This document shows positions 23,108 through 35,841 of a DNA stretch of 64,000 nucleotides, one piece after another. The stretch is from Apiospora phragmitis (Eukaryota > Ascomycota > Sordariomycetes > Amphisphaeriales > Apiosporaceae), in contig JAQQWL010000007.1 of NCBI GenBank assembly GCA_038363925.1, positions 806,001 through 870,000 on the forward strand, in the 5' to 3' direction. The first letter of the stretch is position 1. Each line of letters opens with the position of its first letter. The notes below the pieces were generated by a model that made no database searches, was not told the DNA's origin, and saw nothing but the letters and a program-made list of their open reading frames with translations. Made by a program: the position numbers and the translations under genes.

Positions 23108-24128
23108 GGTTGATGATTAAGTCTACGACACCCAGGGGTGTCTAAAGGTTTTAAGTTGCTAGCGAAAGGAATGAATTGAGAAACTGGAGAGTGAGCAATT
23201 TGAAATTGGACATTGCAGTTGGTCAAGTTGAATGAATGCAGGAATGCAGACCGAGGATGGATGTCAGAAGTCAGAAGATTCCGCCATGGTTCAACGACCG
23301 TGAGACATGCACCCCTACTTTAGGCAAGCGCGGACGGTTTGGGGTAGCTGCCCCCAATTCCCCCGCAACTCCAGATTTGGCGACAGGATAGGGCACTGGC
23401 AGGGCATGTACCATCCAATCAGGAGGCTGCCTCATGAGCCGATAGGGATTCCCCGTTGATAACCGCCCGCCGCTTCTCCCACGATAACGGGGCTACACAA
23501 GGACGGTACCACTAGAGTTCAAGCCGGACACAGCATCTGTGGAATTGAGTGCATTTGATCGTTTTTGTCCGCCTCTCTAAACTGCCCATGTCTCTTCTGT
23601 CCGAGAAACCGTGATGAACCGAACGTAAAACATAGAAAACGACAAAGGTACCTGAGCCTCGGAGCGTGTTTTTATTTTATTAGCCAACTTCACACCGCCA
23701 GAGATACCAATCGCGCTGGTGCCCTAGTCTCGCTGAAGGAACCCATGACGGACTCCAAAACAAAACTAGAGGTCACTGTAGTAGGTATATCCCTAGCGTT
23801 AGTGCAAGCTCGTCGACCAGCATTTGATCGATCACCCCTTTGAACCCACCTTTCAAGGTCCTCGCCTCACTCCCTTCATGACCTTGAAATGGCCATGCAG
23901 ACCACAAAAGCTCAATCCCTTCCCTCAAGGTGCTTGTATACCCCTTGTTTATTTTGATGCAGGCCCACCGCCTAGAAAGTCAAGAGTTCGAGAATCAGGG
24001 TTCCGAATTCAGCAAATGCCAAACACCAGCACCAAAGTGCAAAACCCTCTATACCGAATCACTACCTAACAATAATGCGTGATCCCACCCATGCCTTTGC
24101 CCTCGAAACCCGTGTGCCGTGGTGGCTG
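23108..24128. other. Intergenic, no gene seen
   Basis: About 1 kb between the amidase start and the kinase stop. Some short open frames exist but none looks coding or matches a family I know. It should hold the amidase promoter and the kinase 3' UTR. Confidence 0.5.
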
Positions 24129-26486
24129 TCACCAGTACGCCTTGTAGTCACTAGATAGACCGGCGCACGCCGATCCCCATCGTTGAATCGAAGCTAACAC
24201 CGTAAAGTGAATCACCAGAAGAATAGAAGTAACGCTCCAGCCATTGTTCAGACGTCCCAGGCCTCCGCTCCGGTAGCCAGTCGACTGCTGCCGCCATCGG
24301 ATCAGATCCTGTCTTCGAGGCAAGCCGAGGTCTAGAGCAGCCAGACTGACAAGCGGTAGGCTGACGCTCGGCTTTGCCATGTATGGCCAGCAGACTTGGG
24401 CAAAGGAGTACATCTTTACCACGAACAGTGCAAACCGCACCAGAAACAGAGCGGTGTCTGCATTTTGATGATAAACGTACCAGACCTGGTGCTGTAATAG
24501 AATCCCCCTATGCCTGATGTCTTCCAGAACTGTTGTAGGCGGCGCCATAAGTAGTGGAGGAGACGGCTGCGAGTGATGATGATCTTCCGCACCCTCGTCT
24601 TCAGATGGCTGACGAGCAAAGACATTTGCAGCGCGTGGCACAATGAGAGCATGGGAGCGACGTCGAGGAGTCGTTGGGGGCATATGCTTCTGCAATTCAC
24701 CGTCGTGATTAGATGGAGAACTGGGATCCGGAAGGCTAGAAATGGATAGGGGAGATTCTGGGCTAGCTATGCTATCCTCAGCCACCGTATCCCTGAACCG
24801 TTGCTTATTCGGATCCGGAACAGGTGTTCCTGGCATGGGGGAGTCCAGACTATGAATCCGACGGCCCTCCAGACCAACCGGAGGGCTAGAACTTCTGGGC
24901 TCTCTCCGCGGAACAGTCGAGTTGGACTCGTGGTTCATGGCCGTAAGGACTTCGGGTCGCACTGGGGCGATCAGTCGGGTTGAGGCCCAGCATTCTCTTA
25001 AGTAGATGGTAAAGCTTTGGGGGTAGATCTGGGCGCTCGCGTCTCTCGTCCTGAAACCCTTTCCAGTGTGATATCTCTGCGCGGAGCAGATCGATATCTT
25101 CAAGCTCTTCTTGAGCCGTATTTGCATTGATATAGGGAAGGCGGTTGAAACACAGAAAGTAGAGGATCATCCCCAACGAGAAGACGTCCGACTTGGTGGT
25201 GAAGTTACCGAAACGCCCAGCAGCATCCTGGATCAGTACTTCTGGAGCGCAATAGGAGATGGTGCCCGTCGTGCCCGTAGACTTTCTTGTGGCGTTCTCA
25301 GGTTGAACCTCTCCGAAATCACTGATCAGGCATGTGAGCTTGGCGTTCTCGCGATGCAGAAGGCAGTTGCTCGGTTTCAGGTCACGGTGGATGTAGTTGG
25401 CGGCGTGGAGATATGCAAGGCCCGAAACGATATCTCGAAATAACGAGTAGATTTCTTCGAAGGACAGGCGGCGCTGCTGGTTCACAAGTACGGGCTTTTC
25501 CATATGGCTCTTCGAGCGGCGCCGCATCTGCGCCTTGAGTTGTTCTTTGGTGGTTTCCTTGGGGTGGTCGCCCACTACATATTGCAACAGGTCACCACTG
25601 TTGCAGTATTGCTGCAGGATAAAGGCGCAAGCGACGCTGGGCCCGAAGCGGTGCAGCTTGACATCTTCCAGCCACACATGGCGGTATGAGACGAGGTTCG
25701 GGTGCGAGAGCTTGGCGAGCAGCTCCACTTCGATCAGGACCTTTTCCAACCAAGCGTGATCGTCCCCGACGGGCACTCGCTTGCAGGCGAAATGACCAAG
25801 ATGGCATCCGTCAATCTCGTGGCGTACTAACAGCACGACACCTTTTCCGCCTCTGCCCAGTTCCCGCTCCTCGACAAAGAAGGTCTTGAAGTATTGAGGG
25901 CTGAACGCATCTCGCCTTATGCGCCCACCTTGCGGGGGGATGGGGGTGCTGGATACGAACTCGGCATCTTGGACCGAGGGCGAGGCAATGGGCAAGGCAG
26001 GCTGGGTCAGGCGCCGTATCGGACTAGGAGGGGCCGCGCGCGTGTTGATATTGTCTTCATTGTGCCCGGCCTGGAGCATGCGAAAGTAATTGGGGTCGAC
26101 ATAGGTCTTGTCGCGGCTAGAGGGGATATTGTCGTAGCGCCGCTCGGGCGACGGCGAGCGAGGGCGCAGCGACTGGTGGCACGTGGGGCATTCCGTCAGG
26201 GAGAGGCCGCGGATCTCGAGTCGCTGTGATGAAGGATCGCGCACCACGAGGGCATCGTGGTGGCGTCTAAGATGAGGAAACAGCAACTAGCGTCAGCCAT
26301 GGCGTGCAATTGAAACGGGGAGATGGAATAAGATTTGAGAATGGGTTTTGTTAGCCGGCGTGAAGTTAGAGTACTGCTTGGAGGGTCCAGGAGGCGTTAT
26401 GGAGAGAGCGTAATGGGATCGCGACTAGGAATGACGTACAGAACAATCTCACGACCTTCTCTCGAGGTGTAGGGGATTAGCTCCAT
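24129..26486 (-). CDS. iks1: Iks1-like Ser/Thr protein kinase
   Basis: Exon 1 (26,486-26,440) encodes MELIPYTSREGREIVL and joins exon 2 (from 26,266) as REIVLRHHDALVVRDP, the usual beginning of this family. The kinase domain has GRGGKG (glycine loop), the lysine in HFACKRV, YIHRDLKPSN (catalytic loop), SDFGEV and SYCAPEV. The C-terminus has hydrophobic segments (ALFLVRFALFVVKMYSF and SVTSILLVIHFTVLASI), as in yeast Iks1, a poorly studied kinase. The frame breaks after NPTDRPSA. Removing one base from the three-base G run at 24,954-24,956 (plus strand) gives RPSATEVLTAMN, the expected end of a kinase domain, and continues to the stop at 24,129. Either a sequencing insertion or a real truncation. 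Confidence 0.85.
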
Positions 26487-29400
26487 GGCGCCCGAATCCT
26501 CTTTCGGGAGGTGCAGTCTCGTTGAAGATGCTAACATAGGGGGGAGCATGGATTTATATCAATAATGCTCGTTCCCGTCTTTGCAGCTTTCTGTCTCCGA
26601 ATGTTCAAGATTCACAAAGGATTTTGTGTTTTGATCAATTGAGATTGAAGGCAGCGAAAATGCGTAATTGGGGTGGGTCGGTCTGGGGAATCGAATGACA
26701 CTAGAAGTTGCCCCGCCTTCAGCTGCCCTCCGCCAAGCCGATAACAGTTCGGGTGCTGTGGATCACTGGATTCACTGGGGTGCATAGGACAGTCTCTTGC
26801 AGTTGTAGCCTGCCTAATGGCTCAGACGACGGTTTGAAGTTGGGATGTTCTGAAGGCAATACCTGACTGAAGCAATTAGGTATTTCAACATCATTCACCA
26901 TATCAATATCTCTTGTAGATTAACAATGTTGCAGTCCCAGCATATTCAATGGAGTATTGGCAAGCTGTGGGATTACTAGACAGTCACTCTTTTCCTGTAT
27001 GATCAGCGCCCGGAACACCGGAATGGACAGAATGCAGTCACTCGCTTTGCCGAGGGGTCCCATAATACAGTACATATACCGGCACAGCTCCGAGATGCAG
27101 TCGAGTCCCGCTGGAGACTTAGCGGCATCGTCCGTGGGATATAGCAAAGCCACCTGACTCGAAAGGCCCATCCTCCATCGTCAAAATGCATCAATGATGC
27201 CTTGCTTGCTATCAGTTTGGTAGGTACATGTATGGATAGAGGGATGCTCATAGAAAGACTTGCAGGGCGACGCTCTTGCAAGGCAGTTATGCCCACTGAT
27301 ACAAAGCACCCTTGGTAGAACACAATTGGTGTTGAGGAAGGACCATATGGTATTTTTCTCATGTCATCGTCTCATGTTGCTGGTGGTAGATGGCTTAACG
27401 CAGGCAATAATCAAGTGTTGGATGGGAATGAGCTCTACTGCCCGATCGAGAATGAATGGGAGTCGCAAGACTACGTAGGTAGCTAAACAGGTATCGGCGT
27501 ATCTAGTTTTGTGCCAGCCGTGCGACTTCCCTTCTTGAAGCCATGCAGATAATGTAGACTTTGTAGGCAGTGCGAGTAATTTCGAGTTCATGTTGGAAGG
27601 AGTAGCTCAGTGCCTGACACTCAACGTAACGGCATCAGACAAGCTCGCCCTCAATGTAGAAGCAGGCACAGGTTCGGCAACTGCGCTTGTGGTATTCAAT
27701 GATTCTAAGATGAGAAGAACGTACGTAGCAAAATTAAGGGGAAGCTCACCCGGAGAAGAACTTTCTCTTTTGTCACTTACAGGCACTTCGCCTTGGTCTA
27801 ACCCGGGCCATCTTGCATCTCGCAGGTCGTATTAGTAAACCGTGACGCCTTCTCATCCTCGTTGTCAACAGAACACGGTAGGCATAGGACAGGTGAACTG
27901 CAGACAAGGTACCTCTTGCCTTTGGACGCGCTCCTGAAGGACGGCCGCCTGGGAAAGGTATAAATGCCACCAAACTGACCGCTCCAGTCTGCCAACTCCC
28001 ATCTTCTGATTCATCATGCTCAACACCATCACCATCATCAACTCCTTCATCCCTTGTCTTCTCAATTTCATCCTCTTCAGCTAGGTCACTCGTCAGTCTC
28101 CTTGTGGATCACATTGTGATCTCTTCCACACTCCTCGAGACACTTCTCCCATCCTTCGTCGATCACAGGCATCTCCTCTGGAGTTCCAATCTTATTCTGC
28201 ATCCATCACGGGAGGCTTGCTTCATCCTGCACAGTTTTGTCGCCGTCAATCGCTTTCTCAATCGGCATCTTCTCAAGGTAGGCCATGGGGACGATAGCTG
28301 TTGTTCTGATCGCCGCAATGAAGGTGATCCCGAGCTGCTTGAGGTGATGAGACGTTCTAGGGCGTGTGTCTTGTTGCGACACCGACCCTGCCGCCTCCGA
28401 CTCCGAGAGTGAGTGTTCTGGCAATACCCCACACCCCATCGTCCACGCGCAGGCCCCCGTCCCTTTTCGTAGTCCAAGGCCCTCGCCGACTCCTGGCATA
28501 CAACCGGCGCACGGCTGCAATTGCGACGGCCCGCACCAATGCCAGTGGCGGTATTGCCAACGGATCCAACACCACTACGGTGCTGCCTTCGTCGACTATT
28601 GCCGGCAAGTCCAGACCGGGCGAGATACTTGCATTACCGGCGTCCCCATGCACTTTTCCCAGTTCCCGCTGGCCGTCTTTATCTTCCTCGTATACGGTAT
28701 ATTTGGCGCCACTAAGGGTACACATTCGAAGCAACCCAACCGGATGATGTACCACGTTGGCTGCCAGAAACACCGCAGGCACATTAGCCTGCTTGCCGTC
28801 TTCAAGTTCGAATCAGAAGACCAGTTCCGGCGTTACGTCTCCCCAAGCAACCTACCTACAAAGTCGTCAGTTGTTTCTGCAACTGACGTGCCTATTTTTC
28901 TTTCTTAGGTGCGTGCTCCATTGCTAAGCGACGCAGGCGACTCTGGCCCAGTCTGGTACCTAGCTCGAACAAGAGACGACGACCCAAAGCCACTCGGCCA
29001 AGAGCTGCGTCACTTCTCCGACCGCTACTCGCACGATCATGCACTGGCATCCGTCACGACTGCCTTTCCTAACCAGCCTCGATCGGTTACAACTGGCATC
29101 GGAGGCTTGGGTGTGTAGAGGGAGAGCAGGCTAGCGAGTGGTCGAGCGACGGAGTGGCGCTGGGGCATGCTGCAGTAGAAAGCAATTTGTAGTCAATTGA
29201 TGCATCCATGAAAACTCATCTGTGTTCCCTCATGCCCAGCTTCATCCCAAGCTACGTCGCCATCTTCTGATCTCAGACATGGTTAGACATGCTTCTTGTT
29301 CCATTTCTGGTTCAAGAGCACTCTCCTGTCTATTGTAGACTGTGTGATTGTCGTCATGGATCAAGCGTTCGTGGTAACTGTTCGTTCCTTGCTGTCTCGC

Positions 29401-29992
29401 CATAGGACGCTCCTAGGCAAGTGTCTTGTGGTAACTCTGACTGTGTCGTTTAGATGAAGCTGTAAGAAAATGGATGGAGGGGATTTTATAAGTGTGTACC
29501 CTAGGCACGACTGCAATTATGGAGGGATAAGATAATGGGTATTGATGTCCAGTACCTCAAGTAAGATAAGCATAGACCCATGGATTTCAATCCACATGAT
29601 CTAGTTTAAGGCCTTTCAAGTAACCGTGGTAGGGGGACATCTAGAAGATATCCCCACTAACAACTCACGACACATTCCCCCCCCCATAGCCACCAACAGA
29701 ACTCAAAGGCCTGGATTCCAAGGAAGTGCCCATACCCGTCGCCTCGAGAACCAAATTCAAAGGAAGAAAACGGAAACTTCCACGTCATTAGAATTAAGAA
29801 CTACACTATTCGCAACCACGGACGAAACAATGCAAGACGCCACCACCCATGCCCATGCAGATGCCAGAAAGAACAACCAACAAAAGCAGCATATTAAGTT
29901 GGATATTTACATGTGGGCTGGAAAGACGAAACAGGCAGACACGACAGCAACTAGCCAGCTCATTTCGCTTGCTTGCTTGAGGTGCTCACAGC
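26487..29992. other. 3.5-kb region without a supported gene
   Basis: Several moderately long open frames exist (for example minus strand ~28,357-28,782 and plus strand ~28,370-29,118), but those on the plus strand have no ATG start and none matches a known family. On the minus strand around 28,200-27,860, two adjacent acidic stretches in different frames (GWEKCLEECGRDHNVIHKETD and LAEEDEIEKTRDEGV) look like fragments of a decayed or frameshifted gene. Nothing firmer can be said. Confidence 0.4.
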
Positions 29993-32100
29993 TCAGCCGA
30001 TCCATCTCTCCAGGGTATCTCGCACAATCGCTAAGGGACTAGAGGTATCAATTTCGGCCGCCGCCCGCTCCCTCCGGACGCCGAGGTGGGGGCGCTGCCC
30101 GCGGATCTCGTCCTCGGAATACCACCGCCCGTGCAGGCCGTAGGGCACGCGCTGCGGCAGCTTGATGCGCGCCACAACGTCGGTCATGTTGCGCGCGTCG
30201 ATAACCCAAAGTTCGCTCCGCGCCGCCGCCGCCGTCTTCTTCTTTTTTGAGTCATCATAGTCGTCGTTACCATCGTCCTCCTCACTAGGGCACTCGCCGT
30301 CCGCATCCAACTGCGACTCATCAAAGACGTACGTGAGCAGCCACCCATCATCCTCAGCCCGCGCCCCAGCCCGCGGCACGAACCGGGGCTCCTGCGCGTA
30401 CCACCCCGCGGGCAGGCGGAACAGCTTGACGGGGTCGTCCGGGTCGGTGCTCCGGCGCACCTCGGCGATGCCGCGCGTGTCGACGCAGCCCTGGATCTGC
30501 GGCGGCGGGTGCGCAGTGCCGCGCGCGATGAGGGCCGCCGCGTCGATCTTGGCCAGGTGGTCGATCTTGGCCGCCTTGCCGAGCGCCGCCGAGAAGTACG
30601 AGCTCGCGCCCGTGCTGCAGCCGTAGATGTAGCGCGCCGTGCGCATCTCGTGCGCGGGCGAGATGGTCGGGAACTCGAAGGGGATCGCGGACAGGGCCCA
30701 CTGGTTCCGGATTGTTGGTTTTGCTCGGGTGATGATGATGATGAATCGTAGTTGGTTGCCAAGAGGGGGAAGTTGAAGTAGTACAGTCGGCACTGCTCCT
30801 CCTCTACGTACTCTGGCGGGACGGGCTTTCGGTTGGGTGGCGCGAGCGCACCCGCGCTGTACACGACCGAGGCCGATGTCAGGCGGCAGGCGAGGAGGTG
30901 CACGTTCGTCTCTGGGACCGGCCCCGAAGTCGTGGTCTCCCAGCAGTTTGCTGTGTGGAAGATGACACACGCATTGGTCTCGAACCACTGAATCTTCTGC
31001 GGCGCGTATCTGGGGAAGACGCCGAATCGCGATCGATCCGTCGGATCATACGAGACCACGGGCTTCCCGGTGAGGTTGTTCATCGGGTCGAGGGAAAGGG
31101 GCAAATCCATTATGACGGTGTGTTCCGCAGCGACGCCGAAGTCGTGCATCATCTTGGGCGACCCCATCCCGGGGATCGGCATGTCGAACCTAGGGCCGAG
31201 CATCCTCCCACCCTTTTTGTGCGCCTTGGCAGGTGGAACGATCGAGCAAAAGACGTACGGCTTGATGAACACGGCATGGAAGGTGATCATCTCCTTAGTC
31301 ACCGGATCGACCCTCGGGTGGCCCGTGGTCCATTCCTTCATGAATGCCATGGACGAGTCGCCGCCGAACCCCGAACGCTTATCTCGCCCGGGCTCGCTTT
31401 CTGCTTTGCGCCCGTTATACCAACCGACTGTCTCCAGACTCGGCAATTGGAACCGCATAGGAGGCCCGCTTTCGCACGTTGCCAGTGCTCGGCCGTCGTG
31501 ATACACGACGCCCGTATTGGCCACGCTAATCTTCTTGATCCGCTGCCGTGATCCAGGCAGAGCAGACAGTATGGCCAGGAACACGGTCCTCATGACCACC
31601 AGCAGGATGGTTATCAGGGATCCACTCACCAAGGTGGCGATACTCGGCAAGATTGGCCTCTTCAGATTGCGGTTGCCCTTCGCGTTCAAGTAGACGTCGG
31701 TCAGCACGTACTGGTTTACAAACTCGGGCGTGATATCCATGTTCTTCTCGCCACTCCGTCGAAAAAGAACACCACTGAGCATGCCATCTCCGTCGAACCA
31801 GTGGGCATCACGGCCCAAGTCCTCGTTCGTCGTGGGATTCCCTCCGTTCCTGACATACTGGCCTCCGGCAAGCTCTCTGGGTATCTTCCCTCAAAGACAC
31901 ATGGTGTAAGTGGCCGCGTACGGCGTATGGGAGCAAAGTTGCCCGATAGATATCTATGAACCAGTGTTAATATGGCGAACACTTGGCAAGGCTTGAGGGC
32001 ATACTGACGGGTGAGGATGGCATCGCTTCCCCCAATGCCTCACTCGCGGTTGTTCATGCTGTATCTGCTCCTCCGCCTCTATCACAGCTGTCGAATATCC
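29993..32100 (-). CDS. carX: Retinal-forming carotenoid oxygenase (CarX type)
   Basis: Homolog of fungal CarX, which cleaves beta-carotene or other carotenoids to retinal. The main exon starts at 31,953 with YLSGNFAPIR; the small first exon (up to ~32,100) is not resolved. The four iron-binding histidines of the family are visible in EWTTGHPRVDP, ITFHAVF, MMHDFGVAAEHT and YGLHGRWYS. Other hallmarks are GRDAHWFDGDGMLSGV and NQWALSAIPFEFPTISP. Two one-base shifts break the frame: one G appears missing near 31,862 (between SLPE and GQYVRNGGNP), and one base near the ATG/CAT repeat at ~30,710-30,743. A lysine-rich insert (KKKKTAAAA) near the C-terminus is unusual. It lies ~1.8 kb from a divergent opsin gene. 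Confidence 0.85.
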
Positions 32101-33869
32101 TTCGAACATCTCGGTGTGGTGTGTTACTGCCTGAAAGCAAGATCATCCGGTGCAGGAGTCACACCCTGCGAGTCACGGACTATGTCGTGATCGAGGACGA
32201 TATGTGCTAGAGGATTGTCGTTACACCGGGAAGCAGGGTGTTAGTGCTGAGGCTGGAACTACCGTAGTTTTACATTCTAGCCACTGACTAGTTCAACTCC
32301 TAACTGCCGGCTTTCTTCAAGTGCAAACACAACGTTCAGTTCTGCATGGCATTGGATGCTGGGTGGGGTTTTCGGACTCTGGACGACTATGACGGCATGC
32401 CTTTGCCTCGAGTTCAAGGATCATGGCCAGCCAACAAGGGGGGGCCTCGACCGTCCCCACGACACTGACCAGTCAAAACTCAAGGCCCGTACCAAGCAAG
32501 CAGAAGCGGTCGCGCCCTCGCTCGGAGAAAAGTTAACATACAGTAATCATTACCAAGTTTTACGACTGCTCGTGAATAACTCGGGATTGGGTAACATTGT
32601 TGCGATTGGAGATCCAGATCAGATGAGAGTGTGATTAAGGCGGCATGGCATGCATGGCAACATGGCCACTGCCAAGGTGCCAGCGGCACTTCTCCACCCA
32701 CACACCCCCTGGGCGTTAGTGCTTCAGAGGCCCTGTGCAGTAGCCAACGTCCCAACTACTGCACTACCGGGCCTAAGCACCTCCCGAGTCCCAGCACCCA
32801 AGGCACTGACTGCTACAATTACAACATTTCCCATCAAGACACCCAACTCCATCAATTGCGCCTTTCTCTTGATCACCATCACTGACCAAATGGTCTGGAA
32901 TGGCCATGGTTGAATTGCCGTGACGAAAGGACCCGACTCTAGTTGGGAGGGGAGGTGGTGAGATCATACAGACTTCACCGTTGCATGCTAATTGCCCCGA
33001 TGTCAGGTCACTGCAGTGACATGAGGGGTTGATGATTCATTACCACCGAAACCTAAATCCCACGACAACCTTTACTGGCCGACGCGATGCGGTGCACTGC
33101 ACACGCACAACAACAGCACCTCATTTATTGATTATCCCCACCTCCGGTCAGTCTTTCCGACGATCCCGTTCCGGCTGATGATGGCTAGACTCTGAACTCT
33201 GTCGTCAGGGAAGACCCTAGAAACCCACCAATACCGATTACCCAAATACCGGATCTGGCTAGTTTCTGCTCTTTAGGTTAAGCCTTTCTACTAAGCACTC
33301 CACGGCAGACAGGGGCTACCCTGCGATGAGAAGCTTGTTTGTCGATCTCCGGATCTTGGGTGGCTGTCGAGAAAGCTTATGGCGATCCCCTTATGGCTCA
33401 AAGCGTCCGTCCCATGCCGTGATGAGGAGGGCATGTTGTTTGGAAGTAGCCTGACTTTCAGATCGCTCGGATGTGACGGGCGCCGGTCAGAGCCGAGTGG
33501 TTGCTACTACCTCGTAGTAACTACGGTGTGATGGCTTGCAGTGCAGGCCTGACTGGGACTCTGGTTCGGTCGTCTCGGCCATCCATGCCAGTCCTATGAC
33601 ACGATTACATTTCGATGAATGGCTGCTGAAGGGCCAAGGAACGTGAAGATGAAGTCACTGGCCCTCTAGCCCGCGGGCTACTCCGTTGGCTTCGCATTCA
33701 AATACCGCACTGGCCCAACCTTGAATCAATATCAAATTTCGTACTGCCATCCACCTCAGACTAACACCACTCTGCCGCATCTCCAAAAGGTGCCAGTTCA
33801 TCGTCTTTGCGCGGTGTTTAACGTCTTCCATACATCAAACGACAACCGTTACACGCACAAAGTACAACC
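32101..33869. promoter_or_regulatory. Intergenic region between divergent carX and opsin genes
   Basis: About 1.8 kb with no convincing coding frame, between the starts of carX (leftward) and the opsin gene (rightward). In Fusarium the equivalent genes are light-induced; whether light-response elements are present here could not be judged by eye. Confidence 0.5.
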
Positions 33870-34796
33870 ATGGGCAATAACGCGCTCGCTGTCAACAGCG
33901 TGGTTGGACAGCAGGCCAACCTCGCGATCACCACCCATGGCTCGGATTGGTACTTCACCGTCTGCGCCATCATGGGGTTCTCGACCCTGATCTTCATGGG
34001 CATGGCCTTCACCAAGCAGCAGTCGCACCGCATCTTCAACTACATCACGGCCGCCATTACGGCAACGGCTTGCATCGCCTACTTCTGCATGGGCTCCAAC
34101 TTGGGCCAGGTACCCATCCAAGCCGAGTTCGTTCGGCCCAATGCTCGCCAGGTAGCGGCCGCCGGTACCCGAGAGATCTTCTACGTGCGCTACATCGACT
34201 GGTTCATTACGACACCTCTGTTGCTCACCGATCTGCTCCTCACTGCTGGCGTCCCCTGGTCTTCGCTCATCGCCGTCCTCTTTGCCGACATTGTCATGAT
34301 TGTCACCGGCCTTGTTGGCGCACTCACCCAGACTCGCTACAAGTGGGGCTTCTGGACTTTCGGCATGTTTGCCCTCTTCTACATCATCTACGAGCTCATC
34401 GGTCCTGCCCGCCGTAATGCTAGTGCCCTGGGCGACGGACCTAGCAAGACCTTCCTGATGTGCGGTGTCCTTCTCTCCTTCCTCTGGTTCCTGTACCCCA
34501 TCGCATGGGGCCTGAGCGAGGGCGGCAACGTCATCCACCCCGACTCCGAAGCCATCTTCTACGGCATCCTCGATGTCATCGCCAAGCCCGTCTGGGGCGC
34601 CCTGCTCCTATTCGGCCACCGCAACATCACCCCTCATCAGCTCGGTCTTCACATCCGCGGCGACACCTCCAACCCCGTCTCCGAAAAGGGACGCGGCCTC
34701 CACGGCGCTCATGGTGGTGCTCCTGACGGACCTGCTACCACGGCCGGCGCCAACGGCACTCCCGCCACTGCTGGCGCTGGTGGTGCTACCGTCTAA
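33870..34796 (+). CDS. carO: Microbial rhodopsin, CarO-type proton pump
   Basis: A single-exon gene of 308 residues; the ATG has a strong context (ACAACCATGG). Seven hydrophobic helices follow a short N-terminus. Helix C contains R107-Y-I-D110-W-F-I-T114-T-P, with D121 in LLLTDLL. These match the D85/T89/D96 triad of bacteriorhodopsin, which marks outward proton pumps. The retinal-binding lysine is K239 in LDVIAKPVWG. The C-terminal ~40 residues are Gly/Ala-rich and disordered. It should sit in the plasma or other membranes and pump protons under green light, using retinal made by the neighbouring CarX. The frame is clean. The alternative (a NOP-1-like sensory rhodopsin) is less likely because the proton donor carboxylate is present. 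Confidence 0.95.
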   Translation: MGNNALAVNSVVGQQANLAITTHGSDWYFTVCAIMGFSTLIFMGMAFTKQQSHRIFNYITAAITATACIAYFCMGSNLGQVPIQAEFVRPNARQVAAAGTREIFYVRYIDWFITTPLLLTDLLLTAGVPWSSLIAVLFADIVMIVTGLVGALTQTRYKWGFWTFGMFALFYIIYELIGPARRNASALGDGPSKTFLMCGVLLSFLWFLYPIAWGLSEGGNVIHPDSEAIFYGILDVIAKPVWGALLLFGHRNITPHQLGLHIRGDTSNPVSEKGRGLHGAHGGAPDGPATTAGANGTPATAGAGGATV

Positions 34797-35841
34797 GCCT
34801 GCCGCGACCACGTATGAGCTGTCGATAAGAGAATAAAAGCAAAGTCAAGCGAGTTTCTGGTGTTTGGAGGATACCTCCTGACGCTCGTCTTGGTCTTTTA
34901 ATACCAGTTGTTGCAGTTGTTGGCTCCGTCCATAATACCCCTTAATGTCATCGTTGCCCATTTTGAGGCAATGGTGAAGATGAGTTTGGTCCGGTGCAGG
35001 TTATGATGTTCTTAATACCCACACGATCTTTAGACTTGGTTTTGGTTATCTATCATGATTATTCTATGTAATCAATGTCTTCCCAATCAATATTAATCAT
35101 TGTTGTTACTATTTTATTATATTAAGCTATTATGACTTCTGTACGCTGTGAATAGACCCAGTAACTTCGATTCTCTGATGCAAGTCCTCATCAAGAACCC
35201 TTTCCCTTGAGTTTGTGACCTGGAGCTGACAATCTGCCGGAGATGCTTTGGCACAATCGCTGCTAGGTTTCATTAAATGAATCGTGTTTCGTCCCAAACC
35301 CGATTTCTAGCTAACCGCTCTCCGCTTGCCAAAGCATTGGAGAAATCCTAAATGTTAATCATCCCGACTTTTAGAGCCAGGTCTAATGTTCAGTCCGGCA
35401 TGAACTTAACTCGGGCCTTGGGGCCTCATCGGACGGGAATTGGCAGCCGAGCTGCAGGCTGCAAGCTGCACGGTGGTGCTGGGTCACGATGCAAGTTTCA
35501 AACCCCATCTAAGTTCTAAGTAGTTTATTGGTCTGCACTCCGGAAACGGTGCGCTTACTGGTACGCTTGTTCTTTCATGCCGAGTCTATCGAATTGCAGC
35601 TCTGCAGCTCTGTGGTAGTCGTCGTCTAGTTTCAACCTCGGACCTGCCTCGTGCCAGAATTGGGCCAGAGTTGGGTGCCAGGTAACGGGCAAACTCACAA
35701 CTGAGTATTGTCTCCGAAACCGACCCCTCTTGGTCCCGATTTCCCATTGGTCTATTCATTGGGTTTGCTCTCTCAAATAACATGGTTCTCGCTCTCTGTT
35801 GCATGCAAACGCTTACACACACCCCCTTTTCCAAGCCTGCA
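34797..35841. other. Intergenic between convergent genes
   Basis: About 1 kb between the opsin stop and the permease stop. It holds the two 3' regions; no gene is visible. An AT-rich patch near 35,030-35,130 lacks coding character. Confidence 0.5.

Noticed and set aside
28364..29118. Plus-strand open frames that could be a hypothetical gene
   Set aside because: They begin without ATG codons, match no family and have equally long frames on the other strand.
30961..30975. GGTCTCGAACC, matching a reverse tRNA B-box
   Set aside because: It lies inside the well-supported carX coding sequence (WFETNACV) and no tRNA arms surround it.
33849..34538. 229-residue minus-strand open frame over the opsin
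   Set aside because: Antisense shadow of the opsin coding sequence, which has all family residues.
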